This document shows positions 33,651 through 44,675 of a stretch of 64,000 nt of DNA, in pieces; positions within the stretch are counted from its first letter, which is position 1, and each line of letters begins with the position of its first letter. A program made the translations under genes and the position numbers. The stretch covers positions 49,329,118 to 49,393,117 of the forward strand of contig JBCFYV010009882.1 of NCBI GenBank assembly GCA_039000515.1. Reading direction: 5' to 3'. The notes below the pieces were generated by a model, which worked only from the letters and a program-made list of their open reading frames with translations, did not search any database and was not told the DNA's origin. Source of the stretch: Timema cristinae (Eukaryota; Arthropoda; Insecta; Phasmatodea; Timematidae).

Positions 33651-35473
33651 TGGTTTTCGTACTCTTATCAGTTTTTACTTTTTTTCTTTATAGATTAAAA
33701 TGACAATTACAATTAACGAACGAGATTTATCACCCCTTGTTTGGTTTTAGATCTTCTTTCCTTTCAACATTTAGGAGACAAGGATGTGCCGAAAAAAATT
33801 ATCTATTTTAGTTGGGTATTTTTCTATAAAAGTAAATAAATCATTTATTAACAAACTACAAATTATCTCACCTTTACTTGGACTATTATATATGAGGTGG
33901 GGTGATATTACCATATTATTTGCCGGGGCCATATTTAAATAAACTTCTTAGCCTATGTATTTTTGATATAAGCCTACTATCAACTTGTACATTTTCAAAC
34001 CTCAATACAAATTATTATTCTAGTTTAAAAATGCCCTACTTTATTTTAGATTTTTCTTGAACATAACCAACATTTACTACATTGGTATATTGTTTAAGTA
34101 TTATTAATATTTTTAAAATTATAACTAATCATAACAAAAGTACAGTATAGTTATTAATTTAATTCTATTCTATGTAAGGAAAAACTGATTCATAGCATTA
34201 ATCAGCTGGTTAATATTTTCTATGCCACTAAATCATGGCTTCTATTAAACTTTAATAAACAAACCTATTCTGAAGGATTATTTTTCTAGCTCCCCTTTCA
34301 GACACCCCATCCCCATTCAAACTAAATATTTTTACTTTTCATTCCATCAACCTTGTATTATATGAAATAGCACGCTGAAATTTTGCTCGAATATTTTATG
34401 ATAACAGAAAATGGTCTGCCCCTACAGTATTTCTTCAACGTGGACTAAAGAGGTAGGCCATATGATGAGGAGAGTTAAGTGTTAAGAAATTTGCGCGAAT
34501 TATTTGGGAGATAATTAATTAAGCCCCTTCAAGTGTACTCTGCAGAATTGGTACTAAATCCAGATATTGCGGGTCAGTTTAGCACTTTAGTCAAGTTCAT
34601 TGCTATTGAACTAGGAACATTATTTTTAAATTTTCATCTGTCACTTACCTCCTTAGGGGCATGCCCTGGCCAACTTATTCCTTTCAGGTCTTCATAAAAA
34701 TAGGAAATAAATATTTATATATTTTTTATGTAAAGTATAAGAAATTGTTCAAAATTTTAATATAACCTTGATGGTAAGATAAATAATGTTGAGACAGAGA
34801 AAAATAAAGACTTATAAATGTGAATTAAAATGCTATTTTACATCGCCCAACCCCCGAAATACCTCTCCTACCCATGGAAGTACACGTACCACAATTTGGT
34901 CAACACATATATTTCAACTATTATTAATTGTATATGCCCAATTGTGAATATTTATTTCCATGAGGTCAGATAAACTGAACCAAAGCTGTAATTTTTGTTT
35001 TCAAAGTTCATTTATTAAGAATAATAGATAATCAATCCTATTCCAATGAAACTTAGAATACAAATAGTAATTCCTTTAATCATCATTAATATTATGAAGG
35101 ATTTTCTGAGTGTTGACTCAACCAGGTCTGACTACAAATGGAGACTTGATTTTAAATAATTTAATTTGTTATACAAATAGTAGAGCTACATTAATAAAAA
35201 AAAAGTTAAACTTTGTTACAGTGATACAACTAACTATAGAAAAACTATTGAAATTTAATTTTAAAATCAGTTTTCACTGTAAACTTAAGTCTAAGGAAAA
35301 AATAATGTTTCAATGGGTTTCAAACACACTCAGTGAACACATATAATTATTTTATTATATCATTGATATTAATTGGGTTGAAAATATACAACATCATAAT
35401 AAGTATTCCATTCCATTAAAACGCATTGTAGCAACACATATCACTTAAGGCATCTGTAATATTTATTTATTAT
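33651..35473. other. AT-rich non-coding stretch
   Basis: About 1.8 kb with no repeat family, tRNA-like unit or coding signal that I can support. Confidence 0.55.
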
Positions 35474-35720
35474 TTAGCACCGCGTCTTACTACCCGTTCG
35501 AGTTATACGCTTTAAGTACTAATTACGCTAATGGATTAGGAATTGGGAAGGTTGAATTAGAGGAAGTGAACCCACATTTGCGTGGAGGGGGAGTGGAAAA
35601 CAATTTAGGAAAAAGCCACCCCCAGTTCACCCGACCGAGATTCGAATCTTTATCTCCCCGTCCTCAGCAGTCGAGCTCAACACAACTAGTGCGTTAGCCA
35701 ACTACGCCACCGAGGTGGGT
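35474..35720 (-). mobile_element. SINE-B, full length
   Basis: On the minus strand: head ACCCACCTCGGTGGCGTAG, B box AGATTCGAATCTCGG, body, and tail AACTCGAACGGGTAGTAAG. The 3' end is TAAATAATAAATAAAT rather than pure TAA. CATCTGTAATA before and CATCTTTAGTA after may be a diverged duplication. Confidence 0.94.
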
Positions 35721-35729
35721 CATCTTTAG

Positions 35730-36475
35730 TAAAATGTGGTGGTCTTAATTAGGTGATCCATAGTAACCTGATAGAGACTGTTCACTATTTTAAAACAAAT
35801 TGTCAGTAGTGATATTCGTTAATCTTTAATAGGTAACACAAAGCGTATAGTGATTTTTATAGCAACCATCATTTCTATAAAATAGATGTTAGATTATGAA
35901 TTTTAAATATTAAAAGTAAAAATTGAGTTAAAAAAAAAGAATTCAAAATATGTACACTTGTCAGTAAAACTTACTTACCCAGCTTCATGTGGACCAAAGT
36001 GATATAAACACTAACCCGCTAATATTATATTAATACAAAATTAACTTACAAATATATATTTTAGAACAGTTTATTTATAGTACCTTATATTTCCAAGTTA
36101 TCAACAAAAACTTAACCACCAAAATGTGTTTATTATATTATTTACTATCCAATTAAATACTATATTAATATATTTTAGTTACTATTTCTAAGTCTTTTGA
36201 TAAATCATGTTTTACTTTTTATTATTTGGGGCAGAAACATTTAGATTATTTCTATTGTCAATTAAAATAAACAAACATAGAATTTGTCTAGGGGGAAGCC
36301 AAGAGAAAGGTTTATTTAAAAATCATCGTTAACTTGAAAAATCTGTAATTTGGAAGAGCCTAAATAGCGTTCCGGGCAACATTTAATGGAAGCACAACCA
36401 TTTCTAGTGAATACAACTATCCTTGGCTTTACTTACACTCATAAAATTTGGTTCAAATCGGTTAAGTAACACCTT
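35730..36475. other. AT-rich non-coding stretch
   Basis: Nothing recognised. Confidence 0.5.
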
Positions 36476-36477
36476 TT

Positions 36478-36690
36478 TCGGTGGTCGAGGGAACTCAAGT
36501 GTCTCTTTTGCAATTTAATGGACTATCCAGTCGTGCGTATTGAGGGTAGTTTCCACCCAAAGGCTTTACACTCCACCTTCACGCAAATGTGGGGGCAATT
36601 AATCTAAATTCAACCTTTCTCAACCTTAAACAATTAGAGTAATTAGTCCAAATGCATATATCCCGATCGGATGGTGAGAGGTCATGAAAA
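36478..36690 (+). mobile_element. SINE-C, diverged
   Basis: Head TTCGGTGGTCGAGGGAACTC, CCAGTCGTGCGTATTGAGGG, ACTCCACCTTCACGCAAATG, CCTTAAACAATTAGAGTAAT and tail CCCGATCGGATGGTGAGAGG are in the right order. The B box is lost. Confidence 0.72.
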
Positions 36691-36769
36691 TAAAATATCT
36701 AGAACGTTTAATTTTAGTCAACATTTTGCAGTAAATTTAAAGGAAGCGAAAAATAGTTTAAACATTTTA

Positions 36770-36880
36770 GTTTTATGCACTGTTTCTTACTACGCATCCA
36801 GACTATTCTCATTAAATAACAATAACGAGGTGAAGATGGAGATTGTAGAATTTATAAGAAAAAGTCCTTAATTTAAGTAG
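36770..36880 (-). mobile_element. SINE-C tail remnant
   Basis: GCACTGTTTCTTACTACGC and GATTGTAGAATTTATAAG correspond on the minus strand to the end of the body and tail. No head is seen. The 66-codon frame at 36671-36871 runs through it. Confidence 0.4.
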
Positions 36881-36889
36881 ATGGAGAGG

Positions 36890-37415
36890 GGAAAATGGTT
36901 CAAGTAAAATTATGGTCTTCAATATATCTTACAATAATTAAAACCTTGACCTCCACGACGACCTTTTCACCAACAAACCAGACGAGCTTGACGTTGGTAA
37001 TAAATTTTATCATATGGGAGTTTAAAAATAAAATCATAAAATATGATCATATATTAATGAAATATTATACAATGTTTTCTTTTACTTTATATACCGCCAA
37101 AGCGTTGTGTTCAAAATATTTTATTTTTTGTTGATATTCTACTCAATTAATATACTGATTAGTGTAAATAATAGGAGTATAAACCCAGTATTAAGTTTGT
37201 ATTGCCAAAGGAATTCCTTTTTATTTAAGATCCTATAGCCATCAAATAGTATATAATATAAAATATAAATAATGTAGATCATACAAAATACTTGTTAAAA
37301 AAAATATCAATTTACCAAGTAATGTTGATCACTAAGAGTGGGACAGTGAAGTTAAATAATGCTGTGTATTAGAACCAAGGGCCTGGTAGAAGCTTTAAAC
37401 TTTTAACTCTAGCTG
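36890..37415. other. AT-rich non-coding stretch
   Basis: A 79-codon plus-strand frame at 36895-37134 has no recognisable motif. Confidence 0.45.
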
Positions 37416-37419
37416 TATG

Positions 37420-37614
37420 ATGGTGCATGCGGACCTGTTTTCTGGCTTATTTAGTCATGTTGGTCAGTGACAAGAAGGTCAAGGTTGAAATTCTGTCTGG
37501 GTTTAATGAAGGAGGGATTTCTTAAATTAGTACTCACTTTGCCTCCCTGCTAGTGTAAATTCATTTCAACTAGATTATATACCTTCCTCATCCCTACTCC
37601 ACTAGCGTTGTGTC
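37420..37614 (+). mobile_element. SINE-C, diverged, ending at the 31-bp array
   Basis: GGTCAAGGTTGAAATTCTGTC (B-box area), TTAATGAAGGAGGGATTTC, TCACTTTGCCTCCCTGC and CCTACTCCACTAGCG are SINE-C words. The tail that should follow is replaced by the first unit of the 31-bp tandem array. Confidence 0.6.
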
Positions 37615-37616
37615 AT

Positions 37617-38340
37617 AAGATTTGTCCTTTATAGACCCAGTGTCCTAATATGCTGTCCTTTATAATACCAGTGTCCTAAGATGCTGTCCTTGTTAAAACC
37701 AGTTTCCTAATATGCTGTCTTTGATAAAACAGTGTCCTAAGATGCTGTCCTTGTTAAAACCAGTTTCCTAATATGCTGTATTTGATAAAACCAGTGTCCT
37801 AAGATGCTGTCCTTGTTAAAACAAGTTTCCTAATATGCTGTCCTTTATAATACCAGTGTCCTAAGATGCTGTCCTTGATAAAACCAATCTCCTAATATGC
37901 TGTATTTGATAAAACTAGTGTCCTAAGATGCTGTCCTTGATAAAACCAGTCTCCTAAGATGCTGTATTTGATAAAACCAGTGTCCTAGCATGCTGTCTTT
38001 GATAAAACAGTGTCCTAGCATGCTGTCCTTGATAAAACCAATCTCCTAATATGCTGTATTTGATAAAACTAGTGTCCTAAGATGCTGTCCTTGATAAAAC
38101 CAGTCTCCTAAGATGCTGTATTTGATAAAACCAGTGTCCTAAGATGCTGTCCTTGATAAAACCAGTCTCCTAAGATGCTGTATTTGATAAAACCAGTGTC
38201 CTAAGATGCTGTATTTGATAAAACCAGTGTCCTAAGATGCTGTCCTTGTTAAAACCAGTGTCCTAAGATGCTGTCCTTGATAAAACCAGTTTCCTAGAAT
38301 GCCATTCTATATAAAACCAGTGTCCACACGTTGTCCTTTA
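37617..38340 (+). repeat. 31-bp minisatellite, about 22 units, higher-order pattern
   Basis: The unit is of the form GTCCTAAGATGCTGTCCTTG then ATAAAACCAGT (31 bp; TCCTAA words at 37643, 37674, 37705 and on). The first eight or so units alternate between a TAATATGCTG and a TAAGATGCTG type, a 62-bp dimer. A block starting CCAATCTCCTAATATGC recurs at 37884 and 38038, 154 bp apart, so five-unit blocks have also been duplicated. The unit is not in phase with a reading frame. Confidence 0.95.
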
Positions 38341-38479
38341 ATTCCAATCAATATATTTAGGTTTTCGTGTACGCGAATTGTACCTGAAATACTAGCAACC
38401 ACTCATAATGAATTTTAGTTAACCAAATATTTAATTTTGGTGTTTAACAGGCTCAGCTTTTGTCTTACCTACATCGGTG
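38341..38479. other. AT-rich spacer
   Basis: Nothing recognised. Confidence 0.4.
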
Positions 38480-38705
38480 AGAACGTGGTTTGAATTCGAG
38501 GTTAATTGTAGTGTGGTTTGCCTTTGAGGTTTTGGTGCTAGTCACGGACGTTTGTACTAAAAGTATATTCTACTTAATGGTTTCCCACTCCACACCCACC
38601 CAAATGCGGTTATACTCCTTTAAATTCTACCCTTCTTACAACTATACCATGAACGCTATTAAAATGTGGAAAGCTTGGAAAAGCAGTGAGACACGATGCG
38701 AAACA
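38480..38705 (+). mobile_element. SINE-C, diverged
   Basis: TACATCGGTGAGAACGTGG (head), TTAATGGTTTCCCACTCCAC, CACCCAAATGCGGTTATAC and GCAGTGAGACACGATGCG (tail) are visible. The 89-codon frame at 38490-38759 lies across it and is an artefact. Confidence 0.6.
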
Positions 38706-39142
38706 TATAAAAAAAGTTTCCTCTTTTATTCCTTGATGTGGTTGTACAGATTCAAATGAGAGAATTAATTTTTAACACCTTATTTCTAATTTAGTAAATA
38801 AAATGAATACAAAAAATAAGGCCAAACAAATAGTTCTAATACGTCAATGGAAAATAAAACTATATAAACGTGAGTTCATTTGACTAAGATTCTTGTAGTA
38901 AAACACCTAGTGTGATGAATCACGTGATAGCAACACAGCCAGCTCGGTGGAACACGTAGCACTAAACACGCACGCAGATATGTGGTTTAGAAAAAACAAA
39001 TACAATACCTTCTAGCAAACCACGGTCCTATACACAACTTATTGTCACGCGTACAACTCCATTCCACTTCTCTTCTTCAACTTAACTGACGAGGCATTAA
39101 AGTAGAAAACGTATAGCTATTACCAACCATATTTTTTTTCTT
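38706..39142. other. AT-rich non-coding stretch
   Basis: CCAGCTCGGTGGAACACGTAG at about 38939 resembles the start of a SINE head, but no B box follows. Nothing else is recognised. Confidence 0.4.
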
Positions 39143-39610
39143 AGCACCAAGTTTGACTACCCGTTTGGTCTATACTCATATGCAATAATCACCCTAATGT
39201 GTTAGGGTTGATAAAGGTGGAAATTTGAGGATTTTTACCCACATTTGTGTGAAGGAATAGTGGAAAACCACTAAGGATAAAACTTCCTCCTAACCGGAAT
39301 TCAAACCCTGATCTCCCTGTCATAGTCAGTCCAGTTCATTATGAGGGTAACGCTTTAGTCCCATTGTGAGAATGGCGCTTTAGTCCTATTATGAGGGTAA
39401 CGCTTTAGTCCCATTGTGAGAATGGCGCTTTAGTCCCATTATGAGGGTAACGCTTTAGTCCCATTGTGAGAATGGCGCTTTAGTCCCATTATGAGGGTAA
39501 CGTTTCAGTACCATTATGAGAATAGCGCTCTAGTCCCATTGTGAGAATAGCGCTTTAGTCCCATTATTATAGAGTAACGCTTTAATCCATTCAGCTACCA
39601 AAGTGGGTCC
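39143..39610 (-). mobile_element. SINE-C with an expanded head
   Basis: Tail (AGACCAAACGGGTAGTCAAAC on the minus strand), body and B box (GGGTTTGAATTCCGG) lie at 39143-39330. The 5' end of the head, CCCACTTTGGTAGCTGAATGG, lies at about 39588-39608. Between them the segment that joins A box and B box is amplified into ten 25-bp units, so the element is about 250 bp longer than its relatives. Confidence 0.9.
39337..39586. repeat. 25-bp tandem repeat inside the SINE-C head
   Basis: Units start at 39337, 39362, 39387, 39412, 39437, 39462, 39487, 39512, 39537 and 39562, exactly 25 bp apart. Two variants alternate (CATTATGAGGGTAACGCTTT and CATTGTGAGAATGGCGCTTT), giving a 50-bp dimer. Other SINE-C copies have a single GAGAGTAACACCTTAGACC-like unit at this place. 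Confidence 0.95.
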
Positions 39611-40475
39611 CAACTTGTTAAATTATGTTAATTTCTTAAATTAAATATAATTTTAATAAAACAACTATATTGTGGTAACATGTTTTAATCCGAATTGGCT
39701 TTGTCTTGACAGGCGAAAGATTGATTCACAACCGAAACTAGTTTCTCTACATAGTGGATTTTATCTTCCTCTCTCCAGGCAAAATTTAATGCATTACCTA
39801 ATTTAAACTTTCAATCTTCACATAATGTCCCTTTGGATTGGATTGTTGGTCGCTAATAATTCAAAAGGTTTAAAATTAAAGATCTTTTTAGCTTTAGTGT
39901 GCAGGCTAGTAACGACTAATTTTATATTATCCAAGCACACAAGTAAAGTAGGGTGGAATTCAAGGAAACGTGGCCAACCTAAATTCAAATGGATATGGCA
40001 CCTGGGTGGGATTAAGACGTTAATATTTTTAGTCAAGTCAGCTATCACGTAACTAATTCTCCAAGACGATAAATTATTAATAATTTAATTAAGAAATTAC
40101 TCTATCAAATTATTTAAATCTGAGTTTCAATTTTTTCTGATTGAGAAGATGAATTACAAAATAACATCTTCTATTTCACCTAGAGCGGAGACCATCAAAA
40201 TCGCAAAAGAAAGAGAAATCTCTTATCAAAAGCTCACGATGATATGGATCAAAAGCCCACAGGGGAAAAAACAAAAAACTCCATAACATGTCAACATGGC
40301 AAACATATATTGTAAGAAATTTCCTTAGTCTTTACAATAATTAGTTTGATTAAAATTGGGTGCTTGTGCCCACAGTGATGGCGGGAATGAGCTATCACGT
40401 TAAATGTGACTATCCAAAAGTAATCTGTAAACAATTATAGCTTTTCATTAGTTGGTACGAGTATACTTAATACTT
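39611..40475. other. Non-coding stretch
   Basis: Overlapping 75-76 codon frames on both strands at 39818-40052 have no motif and are each other's shadow. Nothing recognised. Confidence 0.45.
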
Positions 40476-40720
40476 AACACAGCGTCTTATTACTGTTCAG
40501 GCTATACTCTTAAGTACTAACTACGCTAATGAGCTAGGAATTGGGAGGGTTGAATATAGAGGAAGTGAACCCGCATTTACGTGGAGGGAGAGTGGAAAAC
40601 CATTGAGAAAAAACCACCCCCAGTTCACCCGAGCGAGATTATAACCTCGATCTCCCCGTCCTCGGCAGTCTAGCTATACATGAAACAAGCGCGTTAGCTA
40701 ACTACGCCACTGAAGTGAAT
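40476..40720 (-). mobile_element. SINE-B, full length
   Basis: On the minus strand: ATTCACTTCAGTGGCGTAG, A box, B box decayed to GGTTATAATCTCGC, body and tail (GCCTGAACAGTAATAAGACGC). GTTGGTAC before (40451) and GTTGGTGC after (40723) may be a duplication, although a few extra bases lie between the left word and the tail. Confidence 0.92.
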
Positions 40721-41228
40721 TTGTTGGTGCTAGGATAGGTTATGTTAGTTCTGTACGGGGTCAATAGGCTGTGTTGCCATATGGGGCTGAAATACTACAA
40801 ACAATGGCGCGCTTTGGATGCAACTACCTTATGCGTTTTTGATATGCTCCAAAACAGGTAAACAAATTAAGCTTGTGTTCTTTCAATATGTAGCTCAACT
40901 AGAGTGAAGTTTACAACGCTAAAAGGTTGTGTAGATAAACGTCCTTGGCTCAATGAAGCATGAAAACAATCTGAACAGGTAGTAAGACGGGGTGATAAAA
41001 AAATTCGGTGAAGCCCCTCCCTACCTTCCACTTTCTAATCACCTAGAGATTTAACCCTTTCAAATCTGGAACATTTCAAATCATATTTATTTTTTACATT
41101 GGTGCTTTGTTACTTTTCCACTTTAAATTTACAGCTTACGTTTTTGACATTATTAGTAAAAATACAAAGAAAATAAATATATCACACCTACAATACAAAG
41201 TACATTTAATTTTATATAGGTAATATAA
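40721..41228. other. Non-coding stretch with a SINE tail remnant
   Basis: TCTGAACAGGTAGTAAGACG at about 40973-40992 is a plus-strand A-C type tail with almost no body left. Otherwise AT-rich. Confidence 0.5.
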
Positions 41229-41473
41229 TTTTCACCAAGTCCTACTACACGATTGGGTTATTTAAACATTTCTTGGTACTTAGAGATTAAGAATGAACAC
41301 GATGGAGTTTTAGAGGAACTACAACCATATTTTCATCTACGGAGAGATTGAAACCATTAAAGAAAAAAAACACCTTCAGAATACTCGAATGATATTTGAA
41401 CCCTGACCTCTCTGTCACTGTAAATCGAGACTAGACGAACTTGAAGTTTAGTCCGCATTCTCACCAATGCGGT
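41229..41473 (-). mobile_element. SINE-C, full length, diverged
   Basis: On the minus strand: CCGCATTGGTGAGAATGCGG (head), GGGTTCAAATATCATTCGAG (B box), body and the tail CCAATCGTGTAGTAGGACTTGG. Confidence 0.8.
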
Positions 41474-41496
41474 AGAAAATAATATATGACTAGTTT

Positions 41497-41757
41497 CAGT
41501 GGCCGCGTGGTCTAACGCACTACTCTTTGCAGTAGACCAGTCTGCAGATAACAGGAAGATCGAGGTTCGAATCCTGGTCAAGTGTACTCATGGTGGTTTA
41601 AAAATGGTTTTTCACTCTCTATCCATGCAAATGTGGTTATACTTCCTATAACTATAATAATCATCCATAAACCCATTAGCGTAATTAGTACAAAAGCGTA
41701 TAACCTGAACGGGTAGTAAGACGCAGTGCTAATAATAATAATAATAATAATAATAAT
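41497..41757 (+). mobile_element. SINE-C, full length (type copy)
   Basis: A box TGGCCGCGTGGTCTAACGC from 41500 and B box GGTTCGAATC at 41564-41573 are intact. The body carries GGTTTTTCACTCTCTATCC, and the tail TAACCTGAACGGGTAGTAAG ends in (TAA)n at 41731-41757. From the B box onward it is clearly related to SINE-B. The head differs in the A-box neighbourhood, and a TTTGCAGTAGACCAGTCTGC segment takes the place of the SINE-B GTTGAGCTCGACTGC. Confidence 0.95.
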
Positions 41758-41809
41758 TTATGAAAGTATATCCAAAATTACAAATATGCGTCAAACTATC
41801 TTATATATT

Positions 41810-42057
41810 TTAGCACTGCGTCTTACTGCACATTCGAGTTATACCCCTATATTAAATTAAGCTATTGGACTAAGAATGTTTTATATTTAATTCAGAGGAA
41901 GTGTAACAGCATTTGCGTGGAGATGGAGTGTAAAATACATTTTGGAACCACCACCATTTTTACACCCAACTAGGACTCAAACGCTGATATTCCCGTTATA
42001 GGCAGTCCAATCTATTACGAGAATGATGCCTTAGACCATGTGGCCACCGATGTGGGT
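41810..42057 (-). mobile_element. SINE-C, full length
   Basis: On the minus strand: ACCCACATCGGTGGCCACAT, a decayed B box (TGAGTCCTAGTTGGG), body with GCAAATGC, tail TCGAATGTGCAGTAAGACGC. With its neighbours at 41229 and 41497 it makes three SINE-C copies in alternating orientation within 830 bp. Confidence 0.88.
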
Positions 42058-42488
42058 AAACTAACTAATAGTTTCTAAGCTAGATGATAAACCAATTCAT
42101 TGTAGTGATCCAACTACCAAAGTTCTTAAAAATGTTTATGCTTGTACTAATTAAAAATGAAGTATTCACCAGTTGAACTACTTTTCAGACTGCAAATTAT
42201 AAATAGGCCTTATATAAACCCATTCACCCAGAAAAGTGTCATTCTTACCTTGACGAATTACACTCTTATCCAATCTTAGTAATTACCTAATAGTGTTACC
42301 TCGGAAGGTATGCTTACTACCTACCAGGATAATTAGATGATACAATACACTTATTAAATCTGTATTTTTGTAGGTGTTGGCATAGACCTAATTTTAGCAA
42401 ATTATAGGCTATAAGCATAGGCATAGTAATAGATTGCAAGGATATAGACTATAGAGCATACACTTGCTACTTGAATAAGTCTAAAGTA
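42058..42488. other. AT-rich non-coding stretch
   Basis: Nothing recognised. Confidence 0.5.
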
Positions 42489-42770
42489 GGTGACCTGGTG
42501 GTCTAGGGGTAAGGTGTCGGACCTCTGTGCTGAGGGTCCGGGGTTTAATCCTCGGTCCCAGCACAGATTTAGCTGTTTGCCAAACTCTTCCTTCACCTCT
42601 GACAAGACGTGTATTAATCACAACTTGTGAATGTGGGGAATGCCAGGCCTCCACCGTGGTTCGGATTCCACGTTAAACTGTAGGTCCTCCATTTTATCTC
42701 ACAATCACCCTACCATTACACATTAACGTAAGTGCGTATAACCCCAATGGGTAGTAATACGCGGTGCTGC

Positions 42771-42820
<50 letters not shown>

Positions 42821-42822
42821 TA
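42489..42822 (+). mobile_element. SINE-A, full length
   Basis: Head GGTGACCTGGTGGTCTAGGG, B box GGTTTAATCCTCGG, the GTGTATTAATCACAACTTG linker in the body, tail (CCCCAATGGGTAGTAATACG) and (TAA)n. The flanks show no clear duplication. Frames of 67 and 74 codons across it are artefacts. Confidence 0.95.
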
Positions 42823-44281
42823 TTCTACCGTAAAGTTCCTAGCTAGATAATTCTGAATTTCTGAGTTATAGAGGGTTATATCGTAGACTACTACGTGTTG
42901 ATATAAAATGTATAGCATGAAAAAAATTAAATATGTTTATTAAAAAGTATTTAGATTCTAGGTATATGGGAGATCAATATACTTTTAATAAAAGGAATAA
43001 GCTATTAATTGATACTTCTTATTATTATAGCACTACACCTATTATTGTTATGGGAATTACATGATTTGAGCCAATACATACATTAACTGGGGTGCTGATA
43101 TAACATCTAAATTTATTTTTTGTAATTTAGATCATTTTGATAGTAAAACTATACCGTTCGTGTTGAAAAGATTCACATAGCACTTGTGAACACGTAAACA
43201 GTGGAAAACCTATACGAGATAAAACCCTTACTTTGTATTGATTTGTGGAAGAGCGTGCACACACACACACTAACACACACTTGTGCACACTTAACCAAAA
43301 AGGCTAAATTTGAACAAGAGGGAAGTGAGAATACGAAGTAAATAAAAACGATTCATGCACGAAACTTGAAGGAAAAGGCAGTTTGCGAGAAGTGCTGTCT
43401 ACTAAAAGCTTACTAAGCTAAATCTCTTTTACGTTAGTTGATATATTGTTTATTATTATTAATTTAATTAAGGCTGGCTTTTAAGTCATGCATAATTTAT
43501 ATTTAATTGTGAATGGTAGTCATTTTCTAGTAAAAATACATTTGTTTATTAATAAAACATAGTGATTATTGTCTTACCTAATTTAATTTTTTTTATTCGT
43601 TAAAGCTGGCCTAACCTCTTTGTTCAACCATATGTCTTTAAAATTACTTTATTTGTATAGTTCTCTTGGAAAAATAAATTAATCAGGCTTAACCTTTTGA
43701 AACACAAATTTAACCTAATTTAAGTCATGCCTGTAATTTAAATAAGTTATCTTCCTTTCTTTGATTATGATTTTATTATTGTCATGAATATTAAGAAAGA
43801 CATAATTGCCCATAGCATAATCAATCATTTATTATTTCCTCTTTATTTTAAATCAAGTTTACAATCATAATCGCTGACGTCTAAAATATGTGTTAGTAAC
43901 AAAACAAGTATGGCCACAAATAGGCATTTAAGAAATTAACCTAAAATATTTGCCGTCTACTATGTGTATTGGGGTTTAATTTGATAGTTTTTCCTCACAT
44001 TTTCACTGACTGATACGTATCAAGTCCATGCATAATGCCCATATAGTCTAAGTTATTAATGAATCATGGTTCGATTATGAATGCGATCATTGAAAATAAT
44101 GTGTTTCAAATTTGTGCGCATTTTGCTTTATGCACAATTCGCTACTAGCTATGCGTTATTCATGAATGTAAGCCCAGTCTGTATTAATATTAAGTATATA
44201 TTTAATTTACGTTAATCGATAAATGTGTGGCTAAAGGATGTCCCAATATTGACTTTGTAGTTAAATATCACGTACCTTGTT
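42823..44281. other. AT-rich non-coding stretch
   Basis: A CA-rich run (CACACACACACACTAACACACAC) at about 43258-43281. TTTAAGTCATGC occurs at about 43479 and again near 43719, each time before AATTTA-like sequence. No gene or family recognised. Confidence 0.5.
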
Positions 44282-44415
44282 GCAGTTCTTCCTATAACAG
44301 ATGTTGGAGATGTCCCTCGAGGGCCTGAAGAAATGTATGGACACACCTCTTCTTATGATATTATATCTTCAGGCCCGTGGGGGACATTTCCAACATCTGT
44401 TACAGGAAGAACTGC
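44282..44415. repeat. Long imperfect hairpin
   Basis: The left arm 44282-44334 (GCAGTTCTTCCTATAACAG, ATGTTGGAGATGTCCC) and right arm 44363-44415 are inverted copies over 53 positions with about seven mismatches and a 28-base loop. The arms are unique in the window. It could be a tiny fold-back element or a hairpin RNA precursor; the arms are longer than a typical animal pre-miRNA. Confidence 0.9.
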
Positions 44416-44675
44416 TGCTACAAAATAAGTTTTACTTTACTGCACAGTAACTTTTGGAATGTCCTGTATAATTCCAAGGTTCCCATTTTAATAAAAAAAA
44501 GTGATAGAGGTATTTATAAAAAGGTGTTGATTTTTGAAATTGCGCAGAATTCACAGGACGTTTGGAATAGCTACATGATTATTCTAAAAATATTTGAATT
44601 AGCATTAATTAGACCAATAATAAGGTAGACAAATGATTTTTTGCCTGGCAAAGATGATGACTGGTTATTACTTAA
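44416..44675. other. AT-rich spacer
   Basis: An 83-codon plus-strand frame begins in the hairpin and runs to 44628; no domain is recognised. Confidence 0.4.

Noticed and set aside
37617..38340. CRISPR-like array
   Set aside because: Units follow each other directly without unique spacers, and the surroundings are eukaryotic repeats.
39818..40052. Overlapping 75-76 codon frames on both strands
   Set aside because: Mirror images of each other without motifs; no repeat or splice evidence.
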